Numbered from the stretch's first letter, positions 50,769 through 60,092 are shown. The stretch is DNA of 64,000 nt from Sphingobium naphthae (GCF_020782235.1 NZ_JAJGNO010000004.1:248001-312000); one strand, 5' to 3'. Numbers and translations are program-made. The notes: a model not told the origin generated them from the sequence alone.

Positions 50769-51572
50769 TCAGTGCACGAAGCGCGCCACCACGTCGCGAT
50801 AGGAGCGGCTGACCTTCACCTGCGCGCCGCTTTCCAGCACCAGGAAACATTCGCCGTTGGTGTGGGGCTTGACCTGCCGCACCTGGCTCAAGTTGACGAT
50901 GGTGGAGCGATGCACGCGCTGGAAATTGCGTGGGTCGAGCCGCTTTTCCAGGTCCTTCATCGTTTCGCGCAGGATCAGGCTGTTATCGGCGGTGTAGATG
51001 CACATATAGTCGCCGGCCGCATCGATGCGTTCGATCGAATCCACGTCGACCCGGAAAATCTGGCCGCGATCCTTGATGTTGATGAGCTTTTCGAAGCGGT
51101 TCGACGCAGGCGCGCCATCCTCCGTCGCGGCGAAGTCGGTCATCGCCTGGGGCGCGACCTCGGCCAGCACCTCGCGCAGCTTCTCCACTTCCTGCACCTG
51201 CCGCTTTTCGGTCAGGCGCTGGCGCACGCGGTCCAGCGCGTCGGCCAGCCGGCCTTCCTCCACCGGCTTCATGAGATAATCGACCGCCTGCGCCTCGAAC
51301 GCGCGGATCGCATGGTCGCTATAGGCGGTCACGAAGATGAACAGCGGCGGCTCCACCTCCATCATGCCCTGGACGACGGAAAAGCCGTCAAAGCCCGGCA
51401 TCTGGATATCGAGGAACACAAGGTCGGGTTTGTGCGTCTTGATGGCGCGGATGGCTTCGCGGCCATTCGTGCAGGTTTCGACGATTTCGACATCCTCATG
51501 CGCTTGCAGACGCAGCTGAAGGCCCTGAATGGCCAGGCTTTCGTCGTCGACGAGGATTGTTCTGATGGTCAT
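50769..51572 (-). CDS. LytTR-family response regulator
   Basis: A 267-residue response regulator. The receiver has the acidic DDE near residue 9, the phosphoacceptor Asp in LVFLDIQMPGFDG near residue 55 and the Lys in YLMKPVEEG near 105. The C-terminal part is a LytTR DNA-binding domain (IERIDAAGDYMCIYT, FQRVHRSTIVNLSQV). It overlaps the upstream kinase gene by four bases; together they form a LytS/LytR-type pair. The signal and target genes are not evident. Confidence 0.92.
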   Translation of the reverse strand: MTIRTILVDDESLAIQGLQLRLQAHEDVEIVETCTNGREAIRAIKTHKPDLVFLDIQMPGFDGFSVVQGMMEVEPPLFIFVTAYSDHAIRAFEAQAVDYLMKPVEEGRLADALDRVRQRLTEKRQVQEVEKLREVLAEVAPQAMTDFAATEDGAPASNRFEKLINIKDRGQIFRVDVDSIERIDAAGDYMCIYTADNSLILRETMKDLEKRLDPRNFQRVHRSTIVNLSQVRQVKPHTNGECFLVLESGAQVKVSRSYRDVVARFVH

Positions 51573-52684
51573 GCGGCGACTTTCGATGTTTCATCCATGT
51601 TAAGCGGAATTTCGATTATGACCGAAAATCCGCCCGGCGTGGAACGCGTTTCGAAGCGCTGTCGTTCCCCGAAGGCCTGAATTAACCGGTCCCGGATGTT
51701 CGGCAGGCCCACGCCCGTTCCTTCGCTCATGGGAATGTGCGGCTTGATCGCGCCATCGTTCAATCCCGGCCCGGTGTCCGATACGATGATCCGGACATTT
51801 TCACCGGCAGGTTGCGCGGTGACTGATATGTCCGCCCCCTCCTCCTTGGGCGTGACCGCATATTTGATCGCATTTTCGACCAGCGGCTGCAGCAGCAGCG
51901 ACGGCAGCCGCGCATGGGCGACCGCGGGGTCGATGGTGAAGGCCGGGCGCAGCCGGTCCTCGAAGCGCATCTTTTCGATCTCGAGATAGAGTTTGAGCGT
52001 CTCCACCTCCTGCTCGATCGTCACTTGCGCGGTGGGTTCGTTGATCAGCGTGTAGCGCAGGAAGGAGGACAGGCGCGACAGCATCGCATTGGCGCGGTCG
52101 GTCTGCTTCAGCAGCACCAAAGTCGATATGCTGTTGAGCGTGTTGAACAGGAAATGCGGGTTGAGCTGGTAGCGCAGCATCGCCAGCTGCGCGCTTGACG
52201 CCTGGGTTTCCAGCCGCAGCAGCTGGTCGGCCTGCTCCTCCACCGTCAGGTAGAAGTTGATCGCATAATAGAGCGCAGACCAGGCGCCGATCAGCGTCAC
52301 CGACAGGTAGAAGGCGCCCAGGAACAGCTGCAGCCCCGCCGTGTCGCCGCTGCGATTCTGGGTCGAAAAGACCCAGGCGTCGATGAACGCGACCAGCCCC
52401 GCGGCCAGCACCACGGTCAGGATCGACACGCCCCAGGTGACGATCGGCCGCTGCTTGAGCAGGAAGCGGAACGCCACCGCCATCAGCAGCGTCACCGAAT
52501 AGCCGGTGACGGTGGAGATCAGCACCGGGATCAGGCTGGACAGCGGCTGGCCGTTGGCGATGGTGGACGATCCGCGCAGCAGGAAGGCGCCCGCCCATCC
52601 GAGCGATTGCAGGTTCCAGAATGCGCGGTTCTTGTCAGCGAAAAAGGGCTGGGGCTGGATGCGGGTCACGGACATGGCCGCCAT
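51569..52684 (-). CDS. LytS/YehU-type sensor histidine kinase
   Basis: A 371-residue membrane kinase. Four hydrophobic helices lie in roughly residues 30-150. The kinase core has the phosphoacceptor His in LRYQLNPHFLFNTLNSIS and an HATPase end (LLLQPLVENAIKYAV with N box, IVSDTGPGLNDG G1 box, GVGLPNIRDRL G2 box), all typical of the His_kinase (LytS) family. It is 34 bp downstream of the HxlR-type regulator gene, so the three genes may be one unit. Confidence 0.92.
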   Translation of the reverse strand: MAAMSVTRIQPQPFFADKNRAFWNLQSLGWAGAFLLRGSSTIANGQPLSSLIPVLISTVTGYSVTLLMAVAFRFLLKQRPIVTWGVSILTVVLAAGLVAFIDAWVFSTQNRSGDTAGLQLFLGAFYLSVTLIGAWSALYYAINFYLTVEEQADQLLRLETQASSAQLAMLRYQLNPHFLFNTLNSISTLVLLKQTDRANAMLSRLSSFLRYTLINEPTAQVTIEQEVETLKLYLEIEKMRFEDRLRPAFTIDPAVAHARLPSLLLQPLVENAIKYAVTPKEEGADISVTAQPAGENVRIIVSDTGPGLNDGAIKPHIPMSEGTGVGLPNIRDRLIQAFGERQRFETRSTPGGFSVIIEIPLNMDETSKVAA

Positions 52685-52718
52685 GCCTATGCCATTATGG
52701 CGCGGGCGGGAAGCCGGG

Positions 52719-53201
52719 TCAGGCAGCGGCGGCCGGCTCCTGCGCCATCGGCGTCACCTCGTCGGTGCACAGCCACACCAGGTCGGCCAGGTCCAGCGTA
52801 CGCCCGTCATGCGCCTGGATCGCGATGGTGCGGATCGGCTGGCCGTCGCGCTTGTCCGCCAGCACCTGGCAGGCGGGCCCGCCGCAGCCCCAGCGTTCGC
52901 CCCACTGGCGCAGCGCGATCATCGCGGGGGCCAGTTCCTCGCCCTTCTGCGTCAGCCGATATTCCACCTTGCGCCTGTCGCACTGCATCGGCTCGCGCAC
53001 CAATATGCCATGTTCGACCAGCCGGGCGAGCCGGTTGGCCAGGATGTTGCGGGCGATGCCCAGGGTCGACTGGAATTCCTCGAAATGGCGGATGCCCGAC
53101 AGGGCGCCGCGCAGGATCAGGAAGGACCATCGCTCCCCCATCATCTCCAGCGCGCTGGGGAGCGCGCATTGTTCCAGATCCTGAGCCAGATTATGTTTCA
53201 T
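52719..53201 (-). CDS. HxlR-family transcriptional regulator
   Basis: A winged-helix regulator of 160 residues from ATG 53201. The HxlR pattern is plain: CALPSALEMMGERWSFLILR, then GIRHFEEFQSTLGIARNILA and RLVEHGILVREP. The frame extends 33 codons upstream without homology, so I use the later ATG. The conserved Cys of the family's N-terminal part is present (EQC). It is divergent from rsh with a 110-bp spacer that holds two GCAAC/GTTGC palindromes. Confidence 0.88.
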   Translation of the reverse strand: MKHNLAQDLEQCALPSALEMMGERWSFLILRGALSGIRHFEEFQSTLGIARNILANRLARLVEHGILVREPMQCDRRKVEYRLTQKGEELAPAMIALRQWGERWGCGGPACQVLADKRDGQPIRTIAIQAHDGRTLDLADLVWLCTDEVTPMAQEPAAAA

Positions 53202-53223
53202 GGGTCTCACGCATAGCGGAAAG

Positions 53224-53280
53224 CAACAGACGTTGCAAAATCGCCGCCTTATTATCGCAACATGGGATTTTTTTGTTGCA
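53224..53280. promoter_or_regulatory. Twin GCAAC/GTTGC palindromes between HxlR gene and rsh
   Basis: The first is GCAAC-AGAC-GTTGC at 53224-53237, perfect. The second is GCAACA-N11-TGTTGC at 53258-53280, also perfect, with an A/T-rich centre. They share half sites and lie just upstream of the HxlR gene and of rsh. They are a plausible operator of the HxlR regulator. Confidence 0.5.
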
Positions 53281-53311
53281 CGGCAAGGGGGTTCCAACAC
53301 AATCGGCAGTG

Positions 53312-55417
53312 ATGTTGCGCCAATATGAACTTGTCGAACGCGTGAAGCGCTATGATCCGCAGGCGGATGAGGCGATGATCAACCGCGCCTATGTCTTCTC
53401 GGTCCAGAAGCACGGCTCCCAGAAGCGCGCCAGCGGCGACCCCTATTTCAGCCATCCCATTGAAGTCGCGGGCATCCTGACCGACTTCAACCTGGACGAC
53501 CAGACCATCGTCACCGCCCTGCTCCACGACACGATCGAGGATACGCTCGTCACCTATGACGAGATCGAGAGCGCCTTTGGCCGCGATGTCGCCCGCATGG
53601 TCGACGGCGTCACCAAGCTGTCCAAGATCGAGGCCATGTCCGAAAATGAGCGGGCGGCCGAAAATCTGCGCAAATTCCTGCTCGCCATGTCGGACGACAT
53701 TCGCGTGCTGCTGGTCAAGCTGGCCGACCGGCTGCACAATATGCGCACGCTGCACTTCATCAAGAATGAGGCCAAGCGCCGCCGCATCGCGCGTGAAACC
53801 ATGGACATCTACGCCCCGCTCGCCGAGCGGATCGGCATGTACGACTTCATGCGCGAAATGCAGCTCCTCTCCTTCCGCGAGCTGGAGCCCGAAGCCTATG
53901 ACAGCATCACCCGGCGCCTGGAGCATCTGAAGGAGGGCGGCCATGACAAGGTCGACCGCATCGGCGCGGAGCTGCAATTGCTCCTGGGCGGCAAGGGCCT
54001 GTCCGTCACCGTGTCGGGCCGCGAGAAGCACCCCTATTCCATCTGGCGCAAGATGCAGGAGCGCCACATCAGCTTCGAACAGCTGACCGACGTCATGGCC
54101 TTCCGCGTCATCACCGACAGCACGGAGGATTGCTACCGCGCGCTCGGCATCATTCACCAGACCTTCAAGATGGTGCCCGGCCGCTTCAAGGATTATATCT
54201 CCACGCCCAAGCGCAACGGCTACCGCTCGCTCCACACCACCGTCATCCATCAGGACAATGCCCGCATAGAGGTGCAGATCCGCAGCCGCGCGATGCACAG
54301 CGACGCCGAACTCGGCCTCGCCGCCCACTGGGCCTACAAGCAGAAGGGCGACGCCACCGATCATCACGCCGCCTGGCTGCGCGACCTGGTCGAGATACTG
54401 GAGCAGAGCCAGGACGCGGACGAGCTGCTCGAACATACGCGCATGGCGATGTATCAGGACCGCATCTTCGCCTTCACGCCGAAGGGCGAGCTGCATCAGC
54501 TGCCCAAGGGCTCCACCCCGGTCGACTTCGCCTATGCCGTCCACACCAGCCTTGGCAACCAGACCGTGGGGGCAAAGGTCAATGGCCGCGTCGTGCCGCT
54601 GCGCACCTCGCTCGAAAATGGCGACCAGGTCGAGATATTGAAGTCGGAGGGGCAGGAGCCCCAGCCCGGCTGGCTCACCTTCGCCATCACCGGCAAGGCG
54701 CGCGCCGCCATCCGCCGCTTCATCCGCCAGAAGCAGCGCGGCGAGGAAATCAAGCTGGGCGAGAAACTCTATGAGGAAATCGTCAGCCGCTTCTCGCCCG
54801 ATCTCGCCAAGGAACTGGGCGACAAGGCGCTGACCGCGGCGCTCAAGCGCCTCAAGCTCGACGATCGCGCCGCGCTGATGGTCGCCATCGCCACCCACCG
54901 CGTGCTCGACCATGAAGTGATGGAGGCGCTGGTCCCCGGCTCCACCAGCGCGCAGGGGATGGAGGAAGCCCATCCGCGCCAGCATGAACCCGTGTCGATC
55001 CGCGGCCTCACCCCCGGCATCGCCTATAATCTGGGCGATTGCTGCCATCCCGTGCCCGGCGACCGCATCGTCGGCGTGCGCCGCACCGGGGAGCCGATCG
55101 AGGTCCACACCATCGACTGCCGATCGCTGGAGGTGGAGCAGGATGACGACTGGGTGGACCTGAGCTGGGACAGCAAGTCCAAGGGCGGCACCGCCCGCCT
55201 CTCCGTCATCGTCAAGAACCAGCCCGGCGCGCTGGCCGCCGTCGCCAACGTCTTCGGCGCGACCAAGGCGAACATCCTCAACCTCCAGCTCGTCAACCGC
55301 GAAGGCCCCTTCCACACCGACATCATCGACCTGGAAGTCGCCGACGCCCAGCATCTTATGCGGATCTTGTCGGCGCTACGGGCGATCGATGTGGTGGTGC
55401 AGGCGGATCGGGTTTGA
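53312..55417 (+). CDS. rsh: Bifunctional (p)ppGpp synthetase/hydrolase (RelA/SpoT homologue)
   Basis: A 701-residue RSH protein. The HD hydrolase domain has HDTIED at residues 72-77; the synthetase domain follows near 230-345 (AFRVITDSTEDCYRALG, GRFKDYISTPKRNGYRSLHT); then TGS (IFAFTPKGELHQLPKGSTPV), and a C-terminal ACT domain from about 625. Both catalytic domains look complete, so it should make and degrade the alarmone. Start 53312 gives the usual MLRQYELVERV N-terminus; there is no strong ribosome-binding site at close range. Confidence 0.95.
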   Translation: MLRQYELVERVKRYDPQADEAMINRAYVFSVQKHGSQKRASGDPYFSHPIEVAGILTDFNLDDQTIVTALLHDTIEDTLVTYDEIESAFGRDVARMVDGVTKLSKIEAMSENERAAENLRKFLLAMSDDIRVLLVKLADRLHNMRTLHFIKNEAKRRRIARETMDIYAPLAERIGMYDFMREMQLLSFRELEPEAYDSITRRLEHLKEGGHDKVDRIGAELQLLLGGKGLSVTVSGREKHPYSIWRKMQERHISFEQLTDVMAFRVITDSTEDCYRALGIIHQTFKMVPGRFKDYISTPKRNGYRSLHTTVIHQDNARIEVQIRSRAMHSDAELGLAAHWAYKQKGDATDHHAAWLRDLVEILEQSQDADELLEHTRMAMYQDRIFAFTPKGELHQLPKGSTPVDFAYAVHTSLGNQTVGAKVNGRVVPLRTSLENGDQVEILKSEGQEPQPGWLTFAITGKARAAIRRFIRQKQRGEEIKLGEKLYEEIVSRFSPDLAKELGDKALTAALKRLKLDDRAALMVAIATHRVLDHEVMEALVPGSTSAQGMEEAHPRQHEPVSIRGLTPGIAYNLGDCCHPVPGDRIVGVRRTGEPIEVHTIDCRSLEVEQDDDWVDLSWDSKSKGGTARLSVIVKNQPGALAAVANVFGATKANILNLQLVNREGPFHTDIIDLEVADAQHLMRILSALRAIDVVVQADRV

Positions 55418-55508
55418 AGGGGGAAAGATGTGTGCCAATATTATGGACAAAAGCGTGTCTAGCTAGGCATGCCAGTTAAGCACTCGCCCTTGCTTGAGAT
55501 GGATCGTA

Positions 55509-57284
55509 ATGCCTGCTTATTTAGAAGCTCTTTCACTTGAGAATTATCGTGGCATTCGCGAAAGACAGGTGATGAGCGGATTCCAAGATTTTAACTTCTT
55601 TATTGGCGCAAACAATGCCGGAAAATCCACGGTCCTGAATTTCATTAGTCGATACCTACCTATAAACCAGAATACTGATAAGATTAAGATCGATGCACTT
55701 GAGCAGCATGGTGGATTAGGTAGCGCAGAAATTATTTTTAATATTGGTTTTTCCACCGATAAAGTACAGGAAAATTTTTACGCTCACTACCCATTCGTTC
55801 GCTCAAGTGAGCTGCAATATGCTTTTCAAGCTTTGCTAAATCACTTTGATGATAATGGATACATTTGGCTTAGCGGATCACTGCCACATCGAGGCAATCT
55901 ATCCCTTATTTTCGATGCAGACGCCATCTTTTCACTGGCACGAGGCGCGCACTGGTCTCACCTAAATAGCTTTATTTCTTCGGGCGGAAATAGAAGTAAT
56001 TTCGCTTATAATGTATATGTAGACGACGTTAAGGGCAGGGATATACCCCTTTTAGTTAGCAAAATAAAGCAGGTGATGCCGTTCGATAAAATTCCTGACA
56101 CCAAGTTGATACCAGCAATACGGCAAATTGGCCCTAAAGACGTTACCTTTGAAGACTTTAGCGGCGCAGGCTTAATAGATCGCCTTGCCTCGATCCAAAA
56201 TCCGGATCATCACCATCGAGAAGATCGCGAAACATTTGAGCGTATCAATGGCTTTCTTCAAACCGTGACCGATCGCCCTAGCGCGCAGATTGAGATTCCA
56301 AACTCTAAAGCTCATGTGCTAGTGCATATGAATAATCGAGTTTTGCCGCTAAGCTCGCTCGGCACAGGCATTCAAGAAGTAGTGATGATCGCCGCTTTTT
56401 GCACGTTGAGCACCAATGAAATCATTTGTATCGAAGAGCCCGAGATACACCTACACCCTCTTCTGCAACGGAAGCTTATTCGATACTTGAAGAAGCACAC
56501 AAACAATCAGTATTTTATTGCTACGCATTCAGCGACGTTCATCGACACTGAGGGCGCAGCGATCTTCCACGTCACACAGGAAGACGGCTTAACGCGCATT
56601 CGACCTGCGAAGCTCAATCAGGATCGCTATGCCATCTGCGCTGATCTAGGACATCGCGCGTCCGACATTATACAATCAAATGCCGTACTTTGGGTCGAAG
56701 GACCATCTGACCGAATTTACCTCAAGCACTGGATTATTCTCGCCAACCCGCAACTGATCGAAGGTGTTCACTACTCGATCATGTTCTATGGCGGTAGGCT
56801 GTTGAGCCACCTCTCTGCCGACGACGATGATGTTGATGAATTTGTTGAACTTCGTGCGCTCAATCGCAATCTTGCCGTGATGATCGATAGCGACCGTCAC
56901 ACTGCGCGCACTCCGATAAACCGAACGAAGAAACGTCTTGTCGATGAGTTTACCAAGCATGGCGGGATCGCTTGGATAACTAAAGGTCGGGAGGTAGAAA
57001 ACTACATTGAACACGGACTTCTACAAAAGGCAGTGAAGACGGTTCATCGCCTTACATATGAGGCTCCCGCAAGCGGCGGACCATTCGATCATGCGCTCCA
57101 TTACAAGCGAAAATCTAAAAAAGGGGAGAAGCGCACGGTAGCGACTAAAAGCGCCGAAACTAACGTCGATAAGGTCAAGGTCGCGCGCCAAGTCGTAAAG
57201 AGCGGGCAAGTGACGCTTGAGCCGTTGGACTTGAAAAAGCGCATTGGCGAGATCGTAGCCATGATTGAAATGGCCAATCGCTAG
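55509..57284 (+). CDS. OLD-family ATPase/TOPRIM endonuclease, A/T-rich
   Basis: A 591-residue protein. N-terminal ABC-type ATPase: Walker A GANNAGKST at residues 33-41, a signature-like LSSLGTGIQE near 285, Walker B ICIEEPEIHLHP near 306-316 and H-loop ATHSATF near 338. A C-terminal TOPRIM nuclease region follows: VLWVEGPSDRIYL with Glu397, MIDSDRH with Asp460/Asp462. The length is that of class 1 OLD proteins (phage P2 Old type). A/T-rich composition and codon use differ sharply from rsh and rplJ on either side, implying recent transfer; a phage-defence role is inferred. Confidence 0.88.
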   Translation: MPAYLEALSLENYRGIRERQVMSGFQDFNFFIGANNAGKSTVLNFISRYLPINQNTDKIKIDALEQHGGLGSAEIIFNIGFSTDKVQENFYAHYPFVRSSELQYAFQALLNHFDDNGYIWLSGSLPHRGNLSLIFDADAIFSLARGAHWSHLNSFISSGGNRSNFAYNVYVDDVKGRDIPLLVSKIKQVMPFDKIPDTKLIPAIRQIGPKDVTFEDFSGAGLIDRLASIQNPDHHHREDRETFERINGFLQTVTDRPSAQIEIPNSKAHVLVHMNNRVLPLSSLGTGIQEVVMIAAFCTLSTNEIICIEEPEIHLHPLLQRKLIRYLKKHTNNQYFIATHSATFIDTEGAAIFHVTQEDGLTRIRPAKLNQDRYAICADLGHRASDIIQSNAVLWVEGPSDRIYLKHWIILANPQLIEGVHYSIMFYGGRLLSHLSADDDDVDEFVELRALNRNLAVMIDSDRHTARTPINRTKKRLVDEFTKHGGIAWITKGREVENYIEHGLLQKAVKTVHRLTYEAPASGGPFDHALHYKRKSKKGEKRTVATKSAETNVDKVKVARQVVKSGQVTLEPLDLKKRIGEIVAMIEMANR

Positions 57285-57971
57285 GAGGCTTCAAAGCCCA
57301 TGGCCTCCTTCCCGCTACCGCCACCCTCCTATTCCCCTTCCAAAATAGGAGTTTCTCTGGTCTATCCTCATCGATGGACCAGCCCGCCGCCTCGCCCCGC
57401 TTCCACCCACCCCACGCCCACGCGCACCCCGTCGCGCCACAGGCGCGGGGCTGTGACGCGGTTGGCGCGCGGGTGTCGCCTTGCTGGCGCGTCGGTGTCG
57501 CGTCGCGGGCGCTTCGGTGGCGCGCTACTCCTGATTTTTCCATGTTTTGCGTCGGCGCACCCCCACGACACTGTGAACTTCGGCGGTGGCGCGTCGTCGG
57601 CGCCTGGGCGGGCGTGGGCGGGGCGGCGCGCGGGGCTTCGCCGCCCCGCGCCAGATTTGGCGTGACAGGGCCGGCGCTTTTCGCTAAGGGCGCGGTCGCA
57701 GGCCGTGGCAGAGATGCCCCCGGCCTTCCGTCCGAGACAGTCGGTGAAGGGAATATGCCCTTCTTAATGCCCGGCCTAGACGGGGAAAAGCTCTTTACCG
57801 GACGGGCCGTGGCCCGATTCGGGTCTGCCTGTTCCTTTCGGGGGTCCAGGCCGGTTGATCTCTCCCCTTCGGACTTTGTGCCCCGTGCGCCGCAAACCGG
57901 CATGCGGGTTTTAAGCCGTCCGTTCCGGGGGCCTCGCGGCCTTCGACGCGGACATGAAGTGGAGTAATGGC
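57285..57971. other. Long upstream region of rplJ
   Basis: About 690 bases. The left part (57300-57680) is very G/C-rich with repeated GGCGCG-type words and a stem-loop at 57625-57652 (GCGGGGC/GCCCCGC). Long open frames on both strands here are composition artefacts. The right part holds the L10 leader (57728-57783) and an untranslated stretch up to the rplJ ribosome-binding site. Confidence 0.6.
57728..57783 (+). promoter_or_regulatory. Ribosomal L10 leader (autoregulatory mRNA element)
   Basis: Outer pairing CCGTC...GACGG encloses the hairpin GAAGGG-AATATG-CCCTTC and the conserved TTAATG and CCTAGACGG stretches typical of L10(L12)4-binding leaders in front of rplJ. It lies 190 bp before the rplJ ATG. 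Excess L10-L12 complex would bind and repress translation. Confidence 0.7.
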
Positions 57972-58487
57972 ATGGATCGTAATCAGAAAGCTGAGGTCGT
58001 TTCCGCGCTGAACGCAGAGCTGGCAGAAGTTGGCGTGGTCGTCGTGACCCGCAACCTCGGCATGACCGTCGCCCAGTCGACGGTCCTGCGCCAGAAGATG
58101 CGCGACGCCGGCGCGACCTACAAGGTTACGAAGAACCGCCTCGCCCGCATCGCCCTGGATGGCACCGCCTATACCGGCCTGAGCGACCTGCTCACCGGTC
58201 CGGTCGGCCTCGCCACCTCGGCCGATCCGGTCGCCGCCGCCAAGGTTGCGATCGATTTCGCCAAGACCAACGACAAGCTTGAGATCGTTGGCGGCGCGAT
58301 GGGCGAAGTGCTGCTCGACGCGGAGGGCGTGAAGGCCCTGGCGTCGATGCCGTCGCTGGATGAACTGCGCGCCAAGCTGGTCGGCCTTATCGTCGCACCC
58401 GCTACCAAGCTCGCAACCGTCACCCAGGCGCCGGCCGCGCAGCTCGCGCGTGTCTTCAACGCCTATGCGGAGAAGGAAGCGGCCTGA
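57972..58487 (+). CDS. rplJ: 50S ribosomal protein L10
   Basis: L10 anchors the L7/L12 stalk on the large subunit. The 171-residue protein starts MDRNQKAEVVSALNAELAEV and has LRQKMRDAGATYKVTKNRLA; it ends with the helix that binds L12 dimers (PAAQLARVFNAYAEK). I chose ATG 57972, with GGAG at 57961, over an upstream in-frame ATG at 57954. rplL follows after 72 bp. Confidence 0.96.
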   Translation: MDRNQKAEVVSALNAELAEVGVVVVTRNLGMTVAQSTVLRQKMRDAGATYKVTKNRLARIALDGTAYTGLSDLLTGPVGLATSADPVAAAKVAIDFAKTNDKLEIVGGAMGEVLLDAEGVKALASMPSLDELRAKLVGLIVAPATKLATVTQAPAAQLARVFNAYAEKEAA

Positions 58488-58559
58488 TTGGCCGTCGTCC
58501 GATCCGGATTTTGACCCTCATCTGACGGGGCGCATCGCCCCAAATAAGGAATTTGAACA

Positions 58560-58937
58560 ATGGCAGACATCAACGCTCTGGTCGATCAGCTCTCGGCCCT
58601 CACCGTCCTCGAAGCCGCCGAGCTGTCGAAGGCTCTGGAAGAAAAGTGGGGCGTTTCGGCCGCCGCCGCTGTTGCCGTCGCTGGCCCCGCCGCTGGCGGC
58701 CCCGCCGCTCCGGCTGAAGAAGTGAAGGACGAATTCGACGTCGTCCTGACCGGCGACGGTGGCAAGAAGATCAACGTCATCAAGGAAGTCCGCGCCATCA
58801 CCGGCCTGGGTCTGACCGAAGCCAAGGCGCTGGTCGAAGGCGCGCCCAAGGCCGTCAAGGAAGGCGTGAACAAGGAAGAAGCCGAAAAGCTGAAGAAGCA
58901 GCTGGAAGAAGCCGGCGCGACCGTCGAGCTGAAGTAA
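58560..58937 (+). CDS. rplL: 50S ribosomal protein L7/L12
   Basis: The stalk protein, 125 residues: N-terminal dimer helix ([20 protein letters not shown]), an Ala/Pro/Gly hinge and a C-terminal domain with [20 protein letters not shown] and [19 protein letters not shown]. It has strong ribosomal codon bias. Unlike the common arrangement, rpoB does not follow; xerC does. Confidence 0.97.
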   Translation: MADINALVDQLSALTVLEAAELSKALEEKWGVSAAAAVAVAGPAAGGPAAPAEEVKDEFDVVLTGDGGKKINVIKEVRAITGLGLTEAKALVEGAPKAVKEGVNKEEAEKLKKQLEEAGATVELK

Positions 58938-58946
58938 TCGGCCGAC

Positions 58947-58986
58947 GCGGTCCGGGGCAGCCCTTCGCGGCATGGCTCCGGACCGC
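58947..58986 (+). terminator. Stem-loop after rplL
   Basis: Nine perfect pairs GCGGTCCGG/CCGGACCGC around a 22-base loop begin 10 bp after the rplL stop, followed by a second hairpin CCGGCC-CTTCGC-GGCCGG. There is no T-run, so it may be a processing or Rho-assisted end rather than a classical terminator. Confidence 0.5.
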
Positions 58987-59114
58987 GCCGATCCGGCCCT
59001 TCGCGGCCGGTGCAGGAAGGGGCGGCGCCGCCAGGGCGCTGCCCTTTTCTCGGTTTCGGGGCACGCGATTCGCGATTCCCTTCCCGCCCCGCCTCCCTTA
59101 TCCTGGCGCGGCCC

Positions 59115-60011
59115 ATGTCCGCTTCCTCCGACCTCATCGACCGCTGGCGCGCGCATCTCGCCCTCGACCGCCGCCGCTCGGTCCACACCGTCCGCGCCTA
59201 CCAGGCCACCGCCGAAAGGCTGGTCGCCTTCCTGGAACGGCATCGCGGCGAAGCCGTGACGCAGGACATGCTGGCCAGCCTCGAGCAGGCCGACCTGCGC
59301 GCCTTCCTCACCAGCCGGCGCCTCGACGGCATCGGCAACCTCTCCGCCGCCCGCGAGCTTTCGGCGGTCCGCGGTTTCCTCCGGTTCGTCGGCGGTGAGG
59401 ATGCCCGGCCGCCCCGGCTCAAGGGACCAAGGGTCAAGCGCGGCCTCCCCCGCCCCGTCTCCCCGGACGAGGCCATGGCGCTCGCCGGCGACATCGCCGA
59501 CACCGCCCGCGAAGGCTGGATCGGCGCCCGCGACTGGGCCGTGCTGCTGCTGCTCTACGGCGCTGGCCTGCGCATTGGCGAGGCGATGGGCCTCACCGGC
59601 GAAGTCTGGCCGCTCGGCGACACGCTGCGCGTCACCGGCAAGCGCGGCAAGACCCGCCTCGTCCCCCTGCTGCCGCAACTGCGCGCCGCGATCGAGGCCT
59701 ATGTCGCCGCCTGCCCCTATCCGCTGGAGCGCGACGCGCCCCTGTTCCGCGGCGCCCGCGGCGGGCCCCTCTCCCCCGCGCTCATCCGCCGCGCCGTTCA
59801 AGGAGCCCGCGGCCGCCTCGGCCTCTCCGACCGCACCACCCCCCACGCCCTGCGCCACAGCTTCGCCACCCATCTGCTCGGCCGGGGCGCGGACCTGCGC
59901 AGCCTGCAGGAATTGCTCGGCCACGCCAGCCTCTCCTCGACCCAGATCTACACCCAGGTCGACGCCGCCCATCTGCTGGATATTTATCGCAACGCGCATC
60001 CCCGCGCCTGA
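59115..60011 (+). CDS. xerC: Tyrosine recombinase XerC
   Basis: XerC with XerD resolves chromosome dimers at dif. The 298-residue protein has an N-terminal SAM-like domain (LDRRRSVHTVRAYQATAERL) and the catalytic set: Arg in YGAGLRIGEAMGL, Lys in GKRGKTRLVP, HALRHSFATHLL, LGHASLSSTQIY with the nucleophilic Tyr. I start at ATG 59115, which gives the standard length; the frame runs 35 codons further upstream. The partner XerD is not in the window. Confidence 0.92.
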   Translation: MSASSDLIDRWRAHLALDRRRSVHTVRAYQATAERLVAFLERHRGEAVTQDMLASLEQADLRAFLTSRRLDGIGNLSAARELSAVRGFLRFVGGEDARPPRLKGPRVKRGLPRPVSPDEAMALAGDIADTAREGWIGARDWAVLLLLYGAGLRIGEAMGLTGEVWPLGDTLRVTGKRGKTRLVPLLPQLRAAIEAYVAACPYPLERDAPLFRGARGGPLSPALIRRAVQGARGRLGLSDRTTPHALRHSFATHLLGRGADLRSLQELLGHASLSSTQIYTQVDAAHLLDIYRNAHPRA

Positions 60012-60092
60012 ATTGGCCTCGCTCCGGCCATAATCGCCGGCCAGCCTGTGCTCCGGCTCGATTGCTGGAGCCCGGTTGCCGGAGACAATCCG

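Noticed and set aside
55509-57284. Reading the OLD-type gene as GajA of a Gabija system
   Set aside because: Gabija needs a GajB UvrD-like helicase next door; the neighbours are rsh and rplJ.
57175-57903. Open frames on both strands in the rplJ upstream region (57175-57903 minus, 57374-57967 plus)
   Set aside because: They are Arg/Pro/Ala-rich, overlap the OLD gene or the L10 leader, and lack ribosome-binding sites.
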